Part shown: positions 37,148-46,386 of the stretch, piece after piece
Layout: every line of letters begins with the position of its first letter
Numbering within the stretch: position 1 is the stretch's first letter
NCBI RefSeq assembly: GCF_000934465.1
Contig: NZ_JXWY01000036.1
Location: forward strand, 1-64,000
From: Staphylococcus microti
GTDB taxonomy: Bacteria > Bacillota > Bacilli > Staphylococcales > Staphylococcaceae
Length of the DNA stretch: 64,000 nt
Direction of reading: 5' to 3'
The notes under the pieces: model-generated
Told to the model about the DNA's origin: nothing
Database searches by the model: none
The model's input: the letters and a program-made list of their open reading frames with translations, nothing else
Translations under genes and position numbers: made by a program

Positions 37148-37935
37148 TAACGCTTCTTTTTCTGTTTTAAAACTGCCCAGACAAATTTTGGTATTCTTTG
37201 TAGGCGTTTAATCCGCTTCAAGTCTTTAAGACTGCGATAGAGCCACTCTAAGTTCAGCTGACGCCAAATGCGTGGTGCCCGCTTCACTTGTCCACTAAAG
37301 ACATCAATCGAACCACCTACCCCCATCATAAAGGTATGTTTAAAATGATGACGATTGTGTTCTATCCATTGTTCTTGCTTCGGATAGCCCATCCCTACAA
37401 AAATAAAATCAGGTTGAAAATCGCGAATTTCTTCAACGACTGACATATCATCAATTGCTGAAAAACCATGATGCCCTGCAACGACAGTATTGGGATATTG
37501 TTGTTGTATTTTACGCACCGCTTTACCTACGACTTCATCGGTTGCACCTAATAAAAATACGCGTTTACTTTCCTGTTGTGCAATTTCCAAACACATTTCC
37601 ATCACTTCGATACCGGGCACGCGTTCTTGTAAAGGCGTTCCTAACCATTTCGCTGCTTTCACAATACCTGTGCCGTCTGGAATAATGTAATCTGCACGCT
37701 CAATTAACTGTCGATACGCTGGTGTTTCTGAAGCATAGTGTACAATTTCTGGGTTTGCCGTCACAACAAACAAATTATGTGATGTATTCGTCTGACTATA
37801 TGACAGAATGGCATGTCGCATACTTGCCATCGACACATTATCAAACATGACACCTAAAACATTGACCCGTTGATAGGGTTTGTGTGGTTTATACGCATCA
37901 TTAGATACATTTTCTAGAGATGTTGAATGATTCAT
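37147..37935 (-). CDS. tarA: UDP-ManNAc:GlcNAc-lipid transferase (teichoic acid linkage unit)
   Basis: The 262-residue WecG/TagA-family enzyme adds ManNAc to undecaprenyl-PP-GlcNAc, the first committed step of wall teichoic acid synthesis. Family blocks are present: TANPEIVHYA near 58-67, IPDGTGIVKA near 83-92 with the catalytic Asp, FLLGATDEVV, and FVGMGYPKQEQW followed by GVGGSIDVFSG. AAAGGGGA precedes the ATG at 37935; a TTG lies just before it. It is monocistronic and divergent from the acetyltransferase gene. Confidence 0.95.
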   Translation of the reverse strand: MNHSTSLENVSNDAYKPHKPYQRVNVLGVMFDNVSMASMRHAILSYSQTNTSHNLFVVTANPEIVHYASETPAYRQLIERADYIIPDGTGIVKAAKWLGTPLQERVPGIEVMEMCLEIAQQESKRVFLLGATDEVVGKAVRKIQQQYPNTVVAGHHGFSAIDDMSVVEEIRDFQPDFIFVGMGYPKQEQWIEHNRHHFKHTFMMGVGGSIDVFSGQVKRAPRIWRQLNLEWLYRSLKDLKRIKRLQRIPKFVWAVLKQKKKR

Positions 37936-38106
37936 CAACAGATCCCCTTTCTTAGTCGTTCTCTTTTATATTGATTTCACTTTACCACGTAATGACATAA
38001 AATTCATCTCGTCTTTTATGACATCCTAACACTTGTATAAAATTTCTATACGTCTCTTTTTCTATGTTATACTTTTTTAAATTTATAAAGACAAGGAGCT
38101 ATTACT

Positions 38107-38652
38107 ATGAAAAAAGAATTCGACCCACAGCATGGTTTTTATTACAATCCACAAGATGATGAACTGATTGCCGCCCGCCGCCAAGCACATATTTTCCGCA
38201 CACAAATTAACAACGCTGATAGTATTGATAAACGTCATGCCATTGTTAAAGACGTATTCGCCCATACATCTGAGTCGTTTTATATTGAACCGACAATTTA
38301 CTTTGATTACGGTACAAATATTTCAGTTGGCGATAACTTTTATGTTAATGCTAATTCCACATGGTTAGATGCCGCAACGATTACCATTGGCAATAACGTA
38401 AAAATCGGTCCTAACGTCCAACTGATTACAATCAATCATCCGTTAGATCCTGATGAACGACGCACTGGCATTGAATATGCTGCACCTATCGTTGTTGAAG
38501 ATGATGTTTGGATTGGTGCTGGTGTTATTATTTTACCAGGTATTACAATTGGTCAAGGCGCGACAATTGCAGCCGGCAGTATTGTCACTAAAAATGTGCC
38601 AGCACGCACAGTGGTCGGTGGAAACCCAGCAAAAATGATTAAACAATTATAA
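38107..38652 (+). CDS. Maltose/galactoside O-acetyltransferase family enzyme
   Basis: The 181-residue protein has the Mac N-terminal helical region (about 8-60) and a left-handed beta-helix of hexapeptide repeats (about 70-175). The conserved block is [22 protein letters not shown] near 109-130, with the catalytic histidine in NHP. Such enzymes acetylate sugars with acetyl-CoA. AAGGAG precedes the start. The neighbouring tar genes suggest an envelope sugar as a possible substrate, but this is only positional. It could equally be a detoxifying sugar acetylase. Confidence 0.88.
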   Translation: MKKEFDPQHGFYYNPQDDELIAARRQAHIFRTQINNADSIDKRHAIVKDVFAHTSESFYIEPTIYFDYGTNISVGDNFYVNANSTWLDAATITIGNNVKIGPNVQLITINHPLDPDERRTGIEYAAPIVVEDDVWIGAGVIILPGITIGQGATIAAGSIVTKNVPARTVVGGNPAKMIKQL

Positions 38653-38738
38653 ACTTATACGTCCATAGTCCATAGCCAATCTCAACAATTGACGTTATAC
38701 TCTACATAAATATGTTTTTACAGAAAGGATCGCTATTT

Positions 38739-39530
38739 ATGAATGAACACACATGGCTTACGTCGCCGATTCCTATATACACATTATTACTTTTAGCGAT
38801 TACTGGCATATATTTATTAAGTTATTACTATCGCAGACATCCTATTTTGTCTATGTTGAGTATTGCGTTTAACTATCTACCTGTCCTCACGCACGAATTC
38901 GGTCATGTATTATTCAACCGTTTGAGTGGTGGTCGTGTTGTAGACTTCGTTGTTGTCATGACACAGCGAGAACGCCAAGCAACAGGGCAACAAGGCTATG
39001 CGGTGACACAGAGTAAAACGCGTATCGGGCAAATATTTACAACACTTGGTGGCTATATTATGCCCCCACTCATGCTCAGTATTGGCTTAATTATGCAAAG
39101 CAAAGGGCAAGGTGTTATTTTCATTTTAATCTACGTCGGTATCTTTTTATACTTCACAATTGTAACTTCTCGAAAAATGGCACCGATCATCATTATTGTA
39201 TTGTTATGTGGTATTATCTACCTCGGCTTACAATCCGAAAACTTACACAACTATTCATTGATTTATATGCTTGTATATCATTGGTTGCTCGGCACATTAT
39301 TAGGTGAAGTGATTCAGTCATCCATCACGATTGCCCAACTTACCTTTGCACGCCCACAGCCTAATTGGGACGGTACTGCACTACGCGATTTGACACATGT
39401 CCCAACACTTTGTTTTTCAGCATTATGGATTTTACTTAATGGTACCAGTGTTTATTTTTTATCCCAACAACTTTTTATATCACCTAACACGTTCTCATTG
39501 ATTACTTATATGCCGACACTCACTTTATAA
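38739..39530 (+). CDS. M50-like membrane metalloprotease
   Basis: The 263-residue membrane protein has about seven helices and an HEFGH zinc motif near 52-56 (YLPVLTHEFGHVLFNRLSGG). This is the M50 HExxH pattern placed at the start of a membrane domain, as in M50B-like proteins. A second motif with a zinc-binding Asp is not obvious, so activity is not assured. AGAAAGGA supports the ATG at 38739 over 38712. A similar gene beside mntR/tagA is present in S. aureus (from memory). Substrate unknown. Confidence 0.75.
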   Translation: MNEHTWLTSPIPIYTLLLLAITGIYLLSYYYRRHPILSMLSIAFNYLPVLTHEFGHVLFNRLSGGRVVDFVVVMTQRERQATGQQGYAVTQSKTRIGQIFTTLGGYIMPPLMLSIGLIMQSKGQGVIFILIYVGIFLYFTIVTSRKMAPIIIIVLLCGIIYLGLQSENLHNYSLIYMLVYHWLLGTLLGEVIQSSITIAQLTFARPQPNWDGTALRDLTHVPTLCFSALWILLNGTSVYFLSQQLFISPNTFSLITYMPTLTL

Positions 39531-39580
39531 AAAATGCGTACATCACAATGATTTTCTCACTGTTGATGTACGCATTTTTT
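39529..39580. terminator. Bidirectional terminator between M50-like gene and mntR
   Basis: A perfect 16-bp stem of AAAAATGCGTACATCA with TGATGTACGCATTTTT and a loop of about 18 bases, with A/T-runs on both sides. Confidence 0.92.
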
Positions 39581-40232
39581 AATTTTCTAGTTTTTCTCCA
39601 AAGATGACTTTCGCATTGCTATAACTTAAAATAACCGTTTCTTGACTGCTTTGTAACTCTAGCATTTGATTAATTTCGTCTTTACGTTTAATCGTTGCAA
39701 CATCGCCAATTGACATTGCTCGGCTTGATAGATAAACGAGCAACTCCGTCTTATCACGAACACGTCGAATCGTGACAGTATCCCCTTCATCGAATTCTAA
39801 TAAAGACGTGCAGTATAGTTCTTCATATGACTCGTCTCTTGGTATCACACCACCGTGTGGACACGTTTTTGGATACTCTAATAACGCATCTAAACGATCG
39901 ACAAATAGTGGTGAAACACGATGTTCTAACACTTCTGCTTCTGCGTGTACTTCTTCCCATGTGTAACCTAAAACCTCTATTAAAAATAACTCAATTAAAC
40001 GATGACGCTTGATGACATCCAATGTAAAACGCAAACCAACGGGTGATAACTTCACACCTTTATACGGTTTTGTTTCGACGTATCCTTCTTTCTCCAGTCG
40101 CCCTACCATCTCACTTACAGAAGGTGGTTTAATATTCAAAAACTGAGAGAGTGTTTTGTTTGATACGTACGTGTTTACACCATCATGACTCAAAATCGCC
40201 TTGAGATAGTCTTCTTTTTCTTCTGTTAGCAT
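39579..40232 (-). CDS. mntR: Manganese-dependent transcriptional repressor (DtxR family)
   Basis: The 217-residue regulator has an N-terminal winged helix (about 1-62, NIKPPSVSEMVGRLEKEGYVE), a metal-binding dimerisation domain (about 63-140, with HRLIELFLIEVLGY, EVHAEAEVLEH and CPHGGVIP) and a C-terminal SH3-like FeoA domain (about 150-217). The FeoA domain places it in the longer DtxR/IdeR-like subgroup that staphylococcal MntR belongs to. It represses mntABC when Mn2+ is plentiful. AGAGGTG precedes the ATG at 40232. It is divergent from mntA. Confidence 0.95.
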   Translation of the reverse strand: MLTEEKEDYLKAILSHDGVNTYVSNKTLSQFLNIKPPSVSEMVGRLEKEGYVETKPYKGVKLSPVGLRFTLDVIKRHRLIELFLIEVLGYTWEEVHAEAEVLEHRVSPLFVDRLDALLEYPKTCPHGGVIPRDESYEELYCTSLLEFDEGDTVTIRRVRDKTELLVYLSSRAMSIGDVATIKRKDEINQMLELQSSQETVILSYSNAKVIFGEKLEN

Positions 40233-40278
40233 ACTTTCACCTCTTGAACAGATTATGTCCATTGTATCACGAAATGAA

Positions 40279-40329
40279 TTGACATTAGTAATATTCAGTA
40301 TATAATATAAAATAGTTAGGGTAACCTAA
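40279..40329 (+). promoter_or_regulatory. mntABC promoter with MntR operator
   Basis: A perfect-consensus promoter TTGACA (40279-40284), 16 bases, TATAAT (40301-40306) is followed by the palindrome TTAGGGTAACCTAA at 40316-40329. That palindrome is the DtxR/MntR-type operator, placed over the transcription start. Confidence 0.88.
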
Positions 40330-40352
40330 AAATTTAGTAAGAAGGTGTTAAA

Positions 40353-41132
40353 ATGCTATCTATTAAAGATTTAGAATTATATTTAGGTCGTAAACATATC
40401 CTTAAAGATATTACTTTAGACTTGCCACTTCATGGAGAAATGATTGGTATTATGGGGCCGAACGGTTGCGGTAAGTCTTCACTTATTAAGTCATTGATTG
40501 GCGAACTCCCTGCAAACGGAACGATCACACTTAACGATCAACCGATTAAGCAATGTTTAACAGATATTACATATATTCCACAAAAGTCACTGCTTGATTT
40601 AGAATTCCCGATTAATGTGGAAGATTTAGTACTATCAGGTTGTTATCAAGATACAGGATGGTTTAAACGCATTCCTAAAGCGATGAAGCAACGACGCGAT
40701 AACATTTTACGTGAATTATCACTTTTTGATTTGCGGAAACGTTCACTCAACGCTTTAAGTGGCGGACAACTTCAACGTGTTTATATTGCACGAGCACTCA
40801 TGTCTGACAGCAGTGTCTACTTACTTGACGAACCATTTGTCGGCATTGATTTCAAAAGTGAAGCGATTATTCTTGAAAAATTAGAAGCACTCAAAGCAAA
40901 TGGCAAGCTCATCCTTATTGTGCATCATGATTTAGCAACAGCTGCACAGTATTTTGATCGCATCTTACTATTAAACCAATCCATTCAATTTTTTGGTGAT
41001 AGTGCTGAAGCATTAAAACCCGAACATATTGAATCCGTATTTTTAAGCAAACATACGCTGTCTCAATCAAATGATTCGTCACAACCGAGAAAGGAGGTTG
41101 TTCACCGTGCAGTTCATCCAACATCTCTTTGA
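40353..41132 (+). CDS. mntA: Manganese ABC transporter ATPase
   Basis: The 259-residue ATPase shows Walker A GPNGCGKSS near 34-42, signature LSGGQLQRVY near 136-145 and Walker B SSVYLLDEPFVGID near 153-166, the metal-type FVGID being characteristic of Mn/Zn importers. It energises MntB. Its 3' end overlaps mntB by 26 bases. Names follow S. aureus usage (MntA ATPase, MntB permease, MntC lipoprotein). Confidence 0.96.
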   Translation: MLSIKDLELYLGRKHILKDITLDLPLHGEMIGIMGPNGCGKSSLIKSLIGELPANGTITLNDQPIKQCLTDITYIPQKSLLDLEFPINVEDLVLSGCYQDTGWFKRIPKAMKQRRDNILRELSLFDLRKRSLNALSGGQLQRVYIARALMSDSSVYLLDEPFVGIDFKSEAIILEKLEALKANGKLILIVHHDLATAAQYFDRILLLNQSIQFFGDSAEALKPEHIESVFLSKHTLSQSNDSSQPRKEVVHRAVHPTSL

Positions 41133-41946
41133 GTACCAATTTTTATCTCGCGCCATGTTAACTGCTGTACTCGTCGGCATTGTATGTGGTGTCGTTGGCT
41201 GTATTATTATATTGCGCGGGTTGTCTCTAATGGGTGATGCGATGAGTCATGCAGTATTACCGGGTGTTGCACTCTCATTTTTATTCCATATTCCAATGTT
41301 TATCGGCGCATTGATTACTGGAATGTTGAGCAGCATACTCATTGGCTATATTTCAGATGCATCGAAAACAAAAAAAGATGCTGCCATCGGTATTACATTT
41401 ACCGCATTTTTAGCATCTGGGATTATTCTAATCAGTATGATTCATAGTGCAACTGATCTTTACCACATTTTATTCGGTAATATTTTGGCGATTACACAAT
41501 CTGCTTTTTATACGACATTGGTCGTCAGCACGATTGTTGTGGGCCTTATTATTATTTTGTATCGCCCACTCAAAATATCAACGCTCGACCCCATGTTCAG
41601 TCGCATGAGTGGCCTCAATACAACAGTGTTACATTATTTCGTTATGCTACTGTTAGCACTCGTCATTGTCGCAAGTGTACAAACAGTCGGCGTTATCTTA
41701 GTTGTCGCGTTGCTCATTACACCGGCATCAACAGCCTATTTAATTACACATAAGCTATCCACGATGATGCTGACTTCTAGTATTTTCAGTGTTATCAGTG
41801 CCACGTTAGGCATCTATTTAAGTTTTAAATTTAATTTACCAAGTGGTGCAGTGATTGTACTCATCGCAACATTGTTGTACGCAGTCACTTTCATCATCGC
41901 AAAATACTTTCAATCTCAACATAAAGGAGCGTATCAAACAATATGA
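41107..41946 (+). CDS. mntB: Manganese ABC transporter permease
   Basis: The 279-residue ABC-3 family permease has about eight to nine helices with the conserved GLSLMGDAMSHAVLPGVAL block near 38-56 and LLITPASTAYLIT near 202-214. An ATG at 41071 lies far inside mntA without a ribosome site, while a GTG at 41107 follows AAAGGAGG by nine bases, so GTG is the start (family length about 278). Confidence 0.96.
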   Translation: MQFIQHLFEYQFLSRAMLTAVLVGIVCGVVGCIIILRGLSLMGDAMSHAVLPGVALSFLFHIPMFIGALITGMLSSILIGYISDASKTKKDAAIGITFTAFLASGIILISMIHSATDLYHILFGNILAITQSAFYTTLVVSTIVVGLIIILYRPLKISTLDPMFSRMSGLNTTVLHYFVMLLLALVIVASVQTVGVILVVALLITPASTAYLITHKLSTMMLTSSIFSVISATLGIYLSFKFNLPSGAVIVLIATLLYAVTFIIAKYFQSQHKGAYQTI

Positions 41947-42872
41947 TTAAACGTATACTTACCCTACTCGTACTCATGCTCGTCTTAACGGCATGTAGTT
42001 TTAACAACAATGGTTCTCACGACAAATTAAAGGTTGTGACAACAAACTCAATTCTCGGTGATATGGTTCAAAATATCGCAGGTGACAAAGCAGAAGTACA
42101 CAGCATTGTGCCAGTCGGTCAAGATCCTCACGAATACGAAATTAAACCAAAAGATGTCCAAGCTTTAACAGATGCAGACGTTGTTGTTTACAACGGTTTC
42201 AATTTAGAAAGTGGGAATGGCTGGTTTGAAAAAGCATTGAAACAAGCAGACAAATCACTTGATGACAAATCTGTCGTACGTGCTACAAAATCAGTTAAAC
42301 CCATCTACTTGAAGCAAGGTGGTCACTCTGATGATATGATTGATCCACACGCATGGTTAAGCATTAAAAATGGTGTGCAATATGCCAAAAACATTCAAGA
42401 AGCACTTATTAAAGCAGATGATGCACATAAAAAAGATTATATGAAGCAAGGCGATGCATACATTCAAAAATTAGAACAACTCAGTGAAAAGAGCCACAAT
42501 AAATTCCAAGATATTCCTAAAGCACAACGTGTCATGATTACAAGTGAAGGTGCATTCAAATATTTCGCACAACAATACGACATTACACCTGGTTACATTT
42601 GGGAAATTAACACGGAAAACCAAGGCACACCACAACAAATGAAACAGGCCATTGATTTCGTTAAACAACATCATATCTCTAACTTGCTACTTGAAACAAG
42701 TGTTAGTGATAAAAGTATGAAGAGTCTCGGCGAAGAAACAGACGCAAAAATCTTTGGTACTGTCTATACAGATTCTATCGGTAAAAAAGGTAGCGATGGC
42801 GACTCATACTATAAAATGATGGAAAGCAATATTGATACCATTCATCAAAGTATGGTTCAAAACAACCAATAA
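41943..42872 (+). CDS. mntC: Manganese-binding lipoprotein
   Basis: The 309-residue cluster A-I solute-binding protein has a lipoprotein signal with C18 (VLTAC). Metal-ligand regions typical of MntC/PsaA are visible: GQDPHEYEIKP near 60-70, DPHAWLSIKN near 138-147, TSEGAFKYFA and VYTDSIG. The ATG overlaps the mntB stop (ATGA). MntC delivers Mn2+ to MntB. The gene ends only about 8 bases before a strong terminator, so no long 3' untranslated RNA is encoded. Confidence 0.97.
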   Translation: MIKRILTLLVLMLVLTACSFNNNGSHDKLKVVTTNSILGDMVQNIAGDKAEVHSIVPVGQDPHEYEIKPKDVQALTDADVVVYNGFNLESGNGWFEKALKQADKSLDDKSVVRATKSVKPIYLKQGGHSDDMIDPHAWLSIKNGVQYAKNIQEALIKADDAHKKDYMKQGDAYIQKLEQLSEKSHNKFQDIPKAQRVMITSEGAFKYFAQQYDITPGYIWEINTENQGTPQQMKQAIDFVKQHHISNLLLETSVSDKSMKSLGEETDAKIFGTVYTDSIGKKGSDGDSYYKMMESNIDTIHQSMVQNNQ

Positions 42873-42879
42873 GATAGAC

Positions 42880-42921
42880 AAAAGCAGCACACGTCACGAG
42901 CATATGACATGTGCTGCTTTT
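42880..42921. terminator. Bidirectional terminator between mntC and mnhG2
   Basis: AAAAGCAGCACACGTCA and TGACATGTGCTGCTTTT form a near-perfect stem with A/T-runs on both sides. Confidence 0.92.
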
Positions 42922-42933
42922 ATGTTGTATATT

Positions 42934-43371
42934 TTAACCCAATCGGGAATAGATTTTTTTACGTCGTTTTGCACGCTTTTCAATACGTATTTGACGTTTG
43001 CGTTGTTCATCCATTTCATCATCTGCATTCAAGTCTGCATCGTTCGTATGTGCCTCTTTCTGATACATGTATGCACCTGTACGATAAGCTGCACGTGAGA
43101 CAAGGTGTCCCCCTACTGGTGATGTTATGTTAATAAACACTAAAGCAAGTAATGTACGTACACTGACATACCCTTGCGCAAAGATGAAGTAAATAAATAC
43201 GCCTACTAACGTTAACATGACCGCTGCGGTAGATGCTTTTGTTGCTGCATGAATGCGTAGAAAAACGTCTTTGAATCGTACAACACCGATTGCACTAATC
43301 AATGCTACGATGCCACCTGCAAATACCATAATTGCTGCGAGAAGTTTAATGATTTCGTTTATTGTTGCCAT
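42934..43371 (-). CDS. mnhG2: Mrp-type cation/proton antiporter subunit G
   Basis: The 145-residue protein has three helices (about 8-28, 40-60, 66-86) with [20 protein letters not shown] near 28-47, the MnhG/MrpG signature, and a charged tail rich in Lys, Arg and Asp. It is the last gene of the seven-gene mnh2 operon and overlaps mnhF2 by 26 bases. Mrp complexes exchange Na+ or K+ for protons. Assignment to the second (Mnh2) complex rests on position near sarA and mnt as in S. aureus. Confidence 0.93.
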   Translation of the reverse strand: MATINEIIKLLAAIMVFAGGIVALISAIGVVRFKDVFLRIHAATKASTAAVMLTLVGVFIYFIFAQGYVSVRTLLALVFINITSPVGGHLVSRAAYRTGAYMYQKEAHTNDADLNADDEMDEQRKRQIRIEKRAKRRKKIYSRLG

Positions 43372-43648
43372 TAAACACGTTCCCCCCTTCGATAAAGCGA
43401 GAAATCGTTATAGAACTGAGAAACGAAATAATCGCAATAAGTAAAACCGAATCCAAGAATGAGAACGTTCCGAATAACAAACTCAACACACCTACGATAG
43501 ACATGACGATCGCACTGATTGCGTCAAAGGCAACGACACGATCTGCCGTCGTTGGCCCTTTAATAAGACGAAACAATGCAACAACTAAAGACACCGCAAA
43601 TAAGATTAATGCGCCTGATAAGAAAAACTGTGTCCATACTGAAATCAT
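43346..43648 (-). CDS. mnhF2: Mrp-type cation/proton antiporter subunit F
   Basis: This 100-residue three-helix protein has the MrpF block [20 protein letters not shown] near 27-46 with its conserved Asp. It is required for assembly and cation selectivity of the complex. Start and stop overlap mnhE2 (ATGA) and mnhG2. Confidence 0.94.
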   Translation of the reverse strand: MISVWTQFFLSGALILFAVSLVVALFRLIKGPTTADRVVAFDAISAIVMSIVGVLSLLFGTFSFLDSVLLIAIISFLSSITISRFIEGGNVFNGNNKRNH

Positions 43649-44127
43649 TTCGTCACCTCCAAAATAAGTGCTTCATATTGTTTGATACTTTTCAATAAAC
43701 TTTTACGCTCTTTCTCTGATAAATCAATCGCATGAATTAAAAACAAATTAGGATCTCGATTGACTCTTATAATTGTTGAACCGGGTGTGATAATAATCAT
43801 AATCGTTAAGAAAGTAATCGCCCAATCGGATTCTAACTTCGTCTGATAGCGAACAAGTCCCGGCGACATTTTATGTGTGCGAAACAGCACATAATTCGCA
43901 ATTGAAATCGTTGACGTCATCAGCTGATAAAGATAAATCATTAAAAACTTAAACGACACCCAGATTTTTTTAGGGTAAAATTCTTGGTCGAAAAATTTAT
44001 GCAATAAATAAATAACAATCAGACCAATTAAATAGCCGGCAACAAACGTTGGAAAGCGAAAGGCGTCCTCATCTTGAAACAATACCCATAGAATGGCAAT
44101 CATCATATTCAAACCAACTTGTCTCAT
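43645..44127 (-). CDS. mnhE2: Mrp-type cation/proton antiporter subunit E
   Basis: The 160-residue protein has two to three N-terminal helices and a soluble C-terminal domain with [22 protein letters not shown] near 116-137, typical of MrpE. The ATG directly follows the mnhD2 stop (TAGATG) and GAGGGGG lies upstream. It is one of the accessory subunits of the Mnh2 complex. Confidence 0.94.
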   Translation of the reverse strand: MRQVGLNMMIAILWVLFQDEDAFRFPTFVAGYLIGLIVIYLLHKFFDQEFYPKKIWVSFKFLMIYLYQLMTSTISIANYVLFRTHKMSPGLVRYQTKLESDWAITFLTIMIIITPGSTIIRVNRDPNLFLIHAIDLSEKERKSLLKSIKQYEALILEVTK

Positions 44128-45627
44128 CTAATGACCCCCTCGAAAATCTGGATTCACCATTTTTTCATATATGTTAACATCCATATTCATTTTTGTTGCT
44201 AAATCTGTTACTTGAATGACGACAGGTGCCATTAAACCTAACAACAATGTCACGGTTGTTAAAAACATAATGATATGTTTACGTACCGGTTTGATAGGTT
44301 TATAGTCAATAACCGCACCTTTTGCTTCATTCCCTGTGTACATATGGAAGAAAATGCGGAACAGACTGAACATACCGATTAAGCTTGTTACGATCATAAA
44401 ACTTAAGCCCACATAATGTTGATGTTCTACGGCACCGAGGAAAATTAATAATTTCCCGGGAAATCCACTAAACGGTGGCACTCCACCAATAGCAAGTGTC
44501 ACAACGACGAACGCAACACCGAGCCACGGTTCCTTTTTCGCTAAACCTTTCAAATAACGATATTGACGATACCCCGTCGTATAAACGATAATCCCTACAA
44601 CTAAGAACAACAGTGCTTTTACAATCATATCGTTCATTAAATAGAAAATCGCACCGTTAATCCCGTCTACTGTGTTTGTACCAAGTCCAAAGACGACAAA
44701 TCCAATGGACAAGATGACTTGATATGCAGCAATCTTTTTAATATCTTTGAAGGCGATTGTTCCGACTGCACCGATAACCATCGTAATACATGCCATCACG
44801 ACAAGCAGTGGCTCTACGACATCACCACTTTGGTTAAAGATAAGTGTAAAGAAACGTATCAACGCATAAGCGCCTACTTTCGTCATCAATGATGCAAATA
44901 ACGCGGCTAACTCGGTGTTTAGAACCGCATATGCTTTTGGCAGCCACATAAATAACACGAGTGCTGCTTTAGAGCCGAATGCAACGACAAAGGACATGGC
45001 AACGAGATGAATTGCGGTTGGATCGTCCATCTCTTGAATACGAACCGCCAAATGCGTGAAGTTCAACGTCCCAATTTGACGATACAACAAACTAATTCCG
45101 ACGAGGAAAATCCATGAACCGATGACGTTTAATACAACGTAAACGATACTGGCACGCAACTGCTCAACAGATTGTCCTAATGTGACAAGCACGAATGATG
45201 CGAGTAACATAATTTCAAACATGACATAAAGGTTGAACAAATCTGATGTTAAAAACGAACCAATTACACCTGTTGTGAGATACAGGATAAAGGATGGTAA
45301 GTAATAGCGACTGGCACGTTTTTCTCCTCGACCGAAGCCGAACATGACGATAGACCATACGACGAAGAAAGTCGTTGTCACTAATAATAAACTGAGCGCA
45401 TCGCCGACATATTGAATACCAAAAGGTGCTGGCCAGCCTGAGAAGTCTAACACGACAGGTTTATGACGCATCACATATATGAGCATATACAGTGACACGA
45501 CAAATCCTGCGAACAATACAAATAACGAAAGACGTCGTGCAAGCTTCACTTGTTTGTTGAATATCCCGACAAGCAATGCCCCAACAAGAGGTAATAGGAA
45601 TAATAATGCTAGTAAGTTATCATTCAT
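44128..45627 (-). CDS. mnhD2: Mrp-type cation/proton antiporter subunit D
   Basis: The 499-residue protein has 14 helices and is homologous to complex I antiporter subunits (NuoM/NuoN). The key proton-path residues appear in [16 protein letters not shown] (Glu near 134) and in the lysine-bearing block [36 protein letters not shown]. Several starts cluster (GTG 45636, ATG 45630, ATG 45627). I chose 45627 because it gives the best spacing to GAGAGG and the usual MNDNLL-type N-terminus, but 45630 is possible. It overlaps the mnhC2 end. Confidence 0.95.
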   Translation of the reverse strand: MNDNLLALLFLLPLVGALLVGIFNKQVKLARRLSLFVLFAGFVVSLYMLIYVMRHKPVVLDFSGWPAPFGIQYVGDALSLLLVTTTFFVVWSIVMFGFGRGEKRASRYYLPSFILYLTTGVIGSFLTSDLFNLYVMFEIMLLASFVLVTLGQSVEQLRASIVYVVLNVIGSWIFLVGISLLYRQIGTLNFTHLAVRIQEMDDPTAIHLVAMSFVVAFGSKAALVLFMWLPKAYAVLNTELAALFASLMTKVGAYALIRFFTLIFNQSGDVVEPLLVVMACITMVIGAVGTIAFKDIKKIAAYQVILSIGFVVFGLGTNTVDGINGAIFYLMNDMIVKALLFLVVGIIVYTTGYRQYRYLKGLAKKEPWLGVAFVVVTLAIGGVPPFSGFPGKLLIFLGAVEHQHYVGLSFMIVTSLIGMFSLFRIFFHMYTGNEAKGAVIDYKPIKPVRKHIIMFLTTVTLLLGLMAPVVIQVTDLATKMNMDVNIYEKMVNPDFRGGH

Positions 45628-45964
45628 CATCGTCACCTCTCGTTAATAAATCTATTTCATGCTCTTTCGTTACTTTGAATGTACGGTAAACAAGAACAAG
45701 TAAGAAAGCGGTAATCGCAAAGCCAATCACAATAGCGGTTAATACAATCGCTTGTAACAGTGGATCCACATAGTTTTCATAGCCAGATACAATAAGTGGC
45801 TCTTTCTTATCTAAAGTATACTCGCCCATACTCATCACAATTAAATTACCTGCATACGTGTAAATGGCGATACCAATCACAATACGAATTAAGTTTCGAG
45901 AGAGTACCATATACGTACCGATGAATACTAAGAAGCCGATAACAATAAGTAAAATAATATTCAT
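45620..45964 (-). CDS. mnhC2: Mrp-type cation/proton antiporter subunit C
   Basis: The 114-residue three-helix protein is related to NuoK. It has [26 protein letters not shown] near 16-41 and [21 protein letters not shown] near 67-87, with the conserved IVLTAIVIG segment. It overlaps both mnhB2 (ATGA) and mnhD2. Confidence 0.95.
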   Translation of the reverse strand: MNIILLIVIGFLVFIGTYMVLSRNLIRIVIGIAIYTYAGNLIVMSMGEYTLDKKEPLIVSGYENYVDPLLQAIVLTAIVIGFAITAFLLVLVYRTFKVTKEHEIDLLTRGDDDE

Positions 45965-46386
45965 GATCTCCCTCCACTCAATGATAGAATTGTTGTTACG
46001 ACAACGCCGACAACGACGAGTAAAATACCAAATTCAAAAGCGGTAATCGTCGATAAATGCACTTGTCCAAAATATGGAAAGTCGACATACCAGTCTGTTT
46101 GGTATAGAAAGTTTTTACCGAAGAATACGGGTGCAATTGCTGTACTTAATGATACAAAAGCACCTGTAATCGACAGCAAACGGAAGTCTATTGGCAAAGC
46201 TTCTAACACTTTATCCACATCATATGCTAAAAACATCAAAATAAATGCTGAGCTAATAACTAAACCTGCAATAAAGCCACCGCCCGGATTGTTATGACCG
46301 GCAAAGAAAAGGTAGAAGCCAAACGTTAAAATAATGAACACGACGAGACGTGTCACAGTCTTTAACACTAAATCATTCTCTTTCAT
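45961..46386 (-). CDS. mnhB2: Mrp-type cation/proton antiporter subunit B
   Basis: This 141-residue four-helix protein carries the MnhB signature [21 protein letters not shown] near 29-49. It ends with the [17 protein letters not shown] helix. It overlaps mnhA2 by 14 bases at its start and mnhC2 by four at its end. Confidence 0.95.
   Translation of the reverse strand: MKENDLVLKTVTRLVVFIILTFGFYLFFAGHNNPGGGFIAGLVISSAFILMFLAYDVDKVLEALPIDFRLLSITGAFVSLSTAIAPVFFGKNFLYQTDWYVDFPYFGQVHLSTITAFEFGILLVVVGVVVTTILSLSGGRS

Noticed and set aside
42832-43098. 88-codon plus-strand frame across the end of mntC and mnhG2
   Set aside because: It crosses a strong bidirectional terminator and is antisense to mnhG2; composition is that of a shadow frame.
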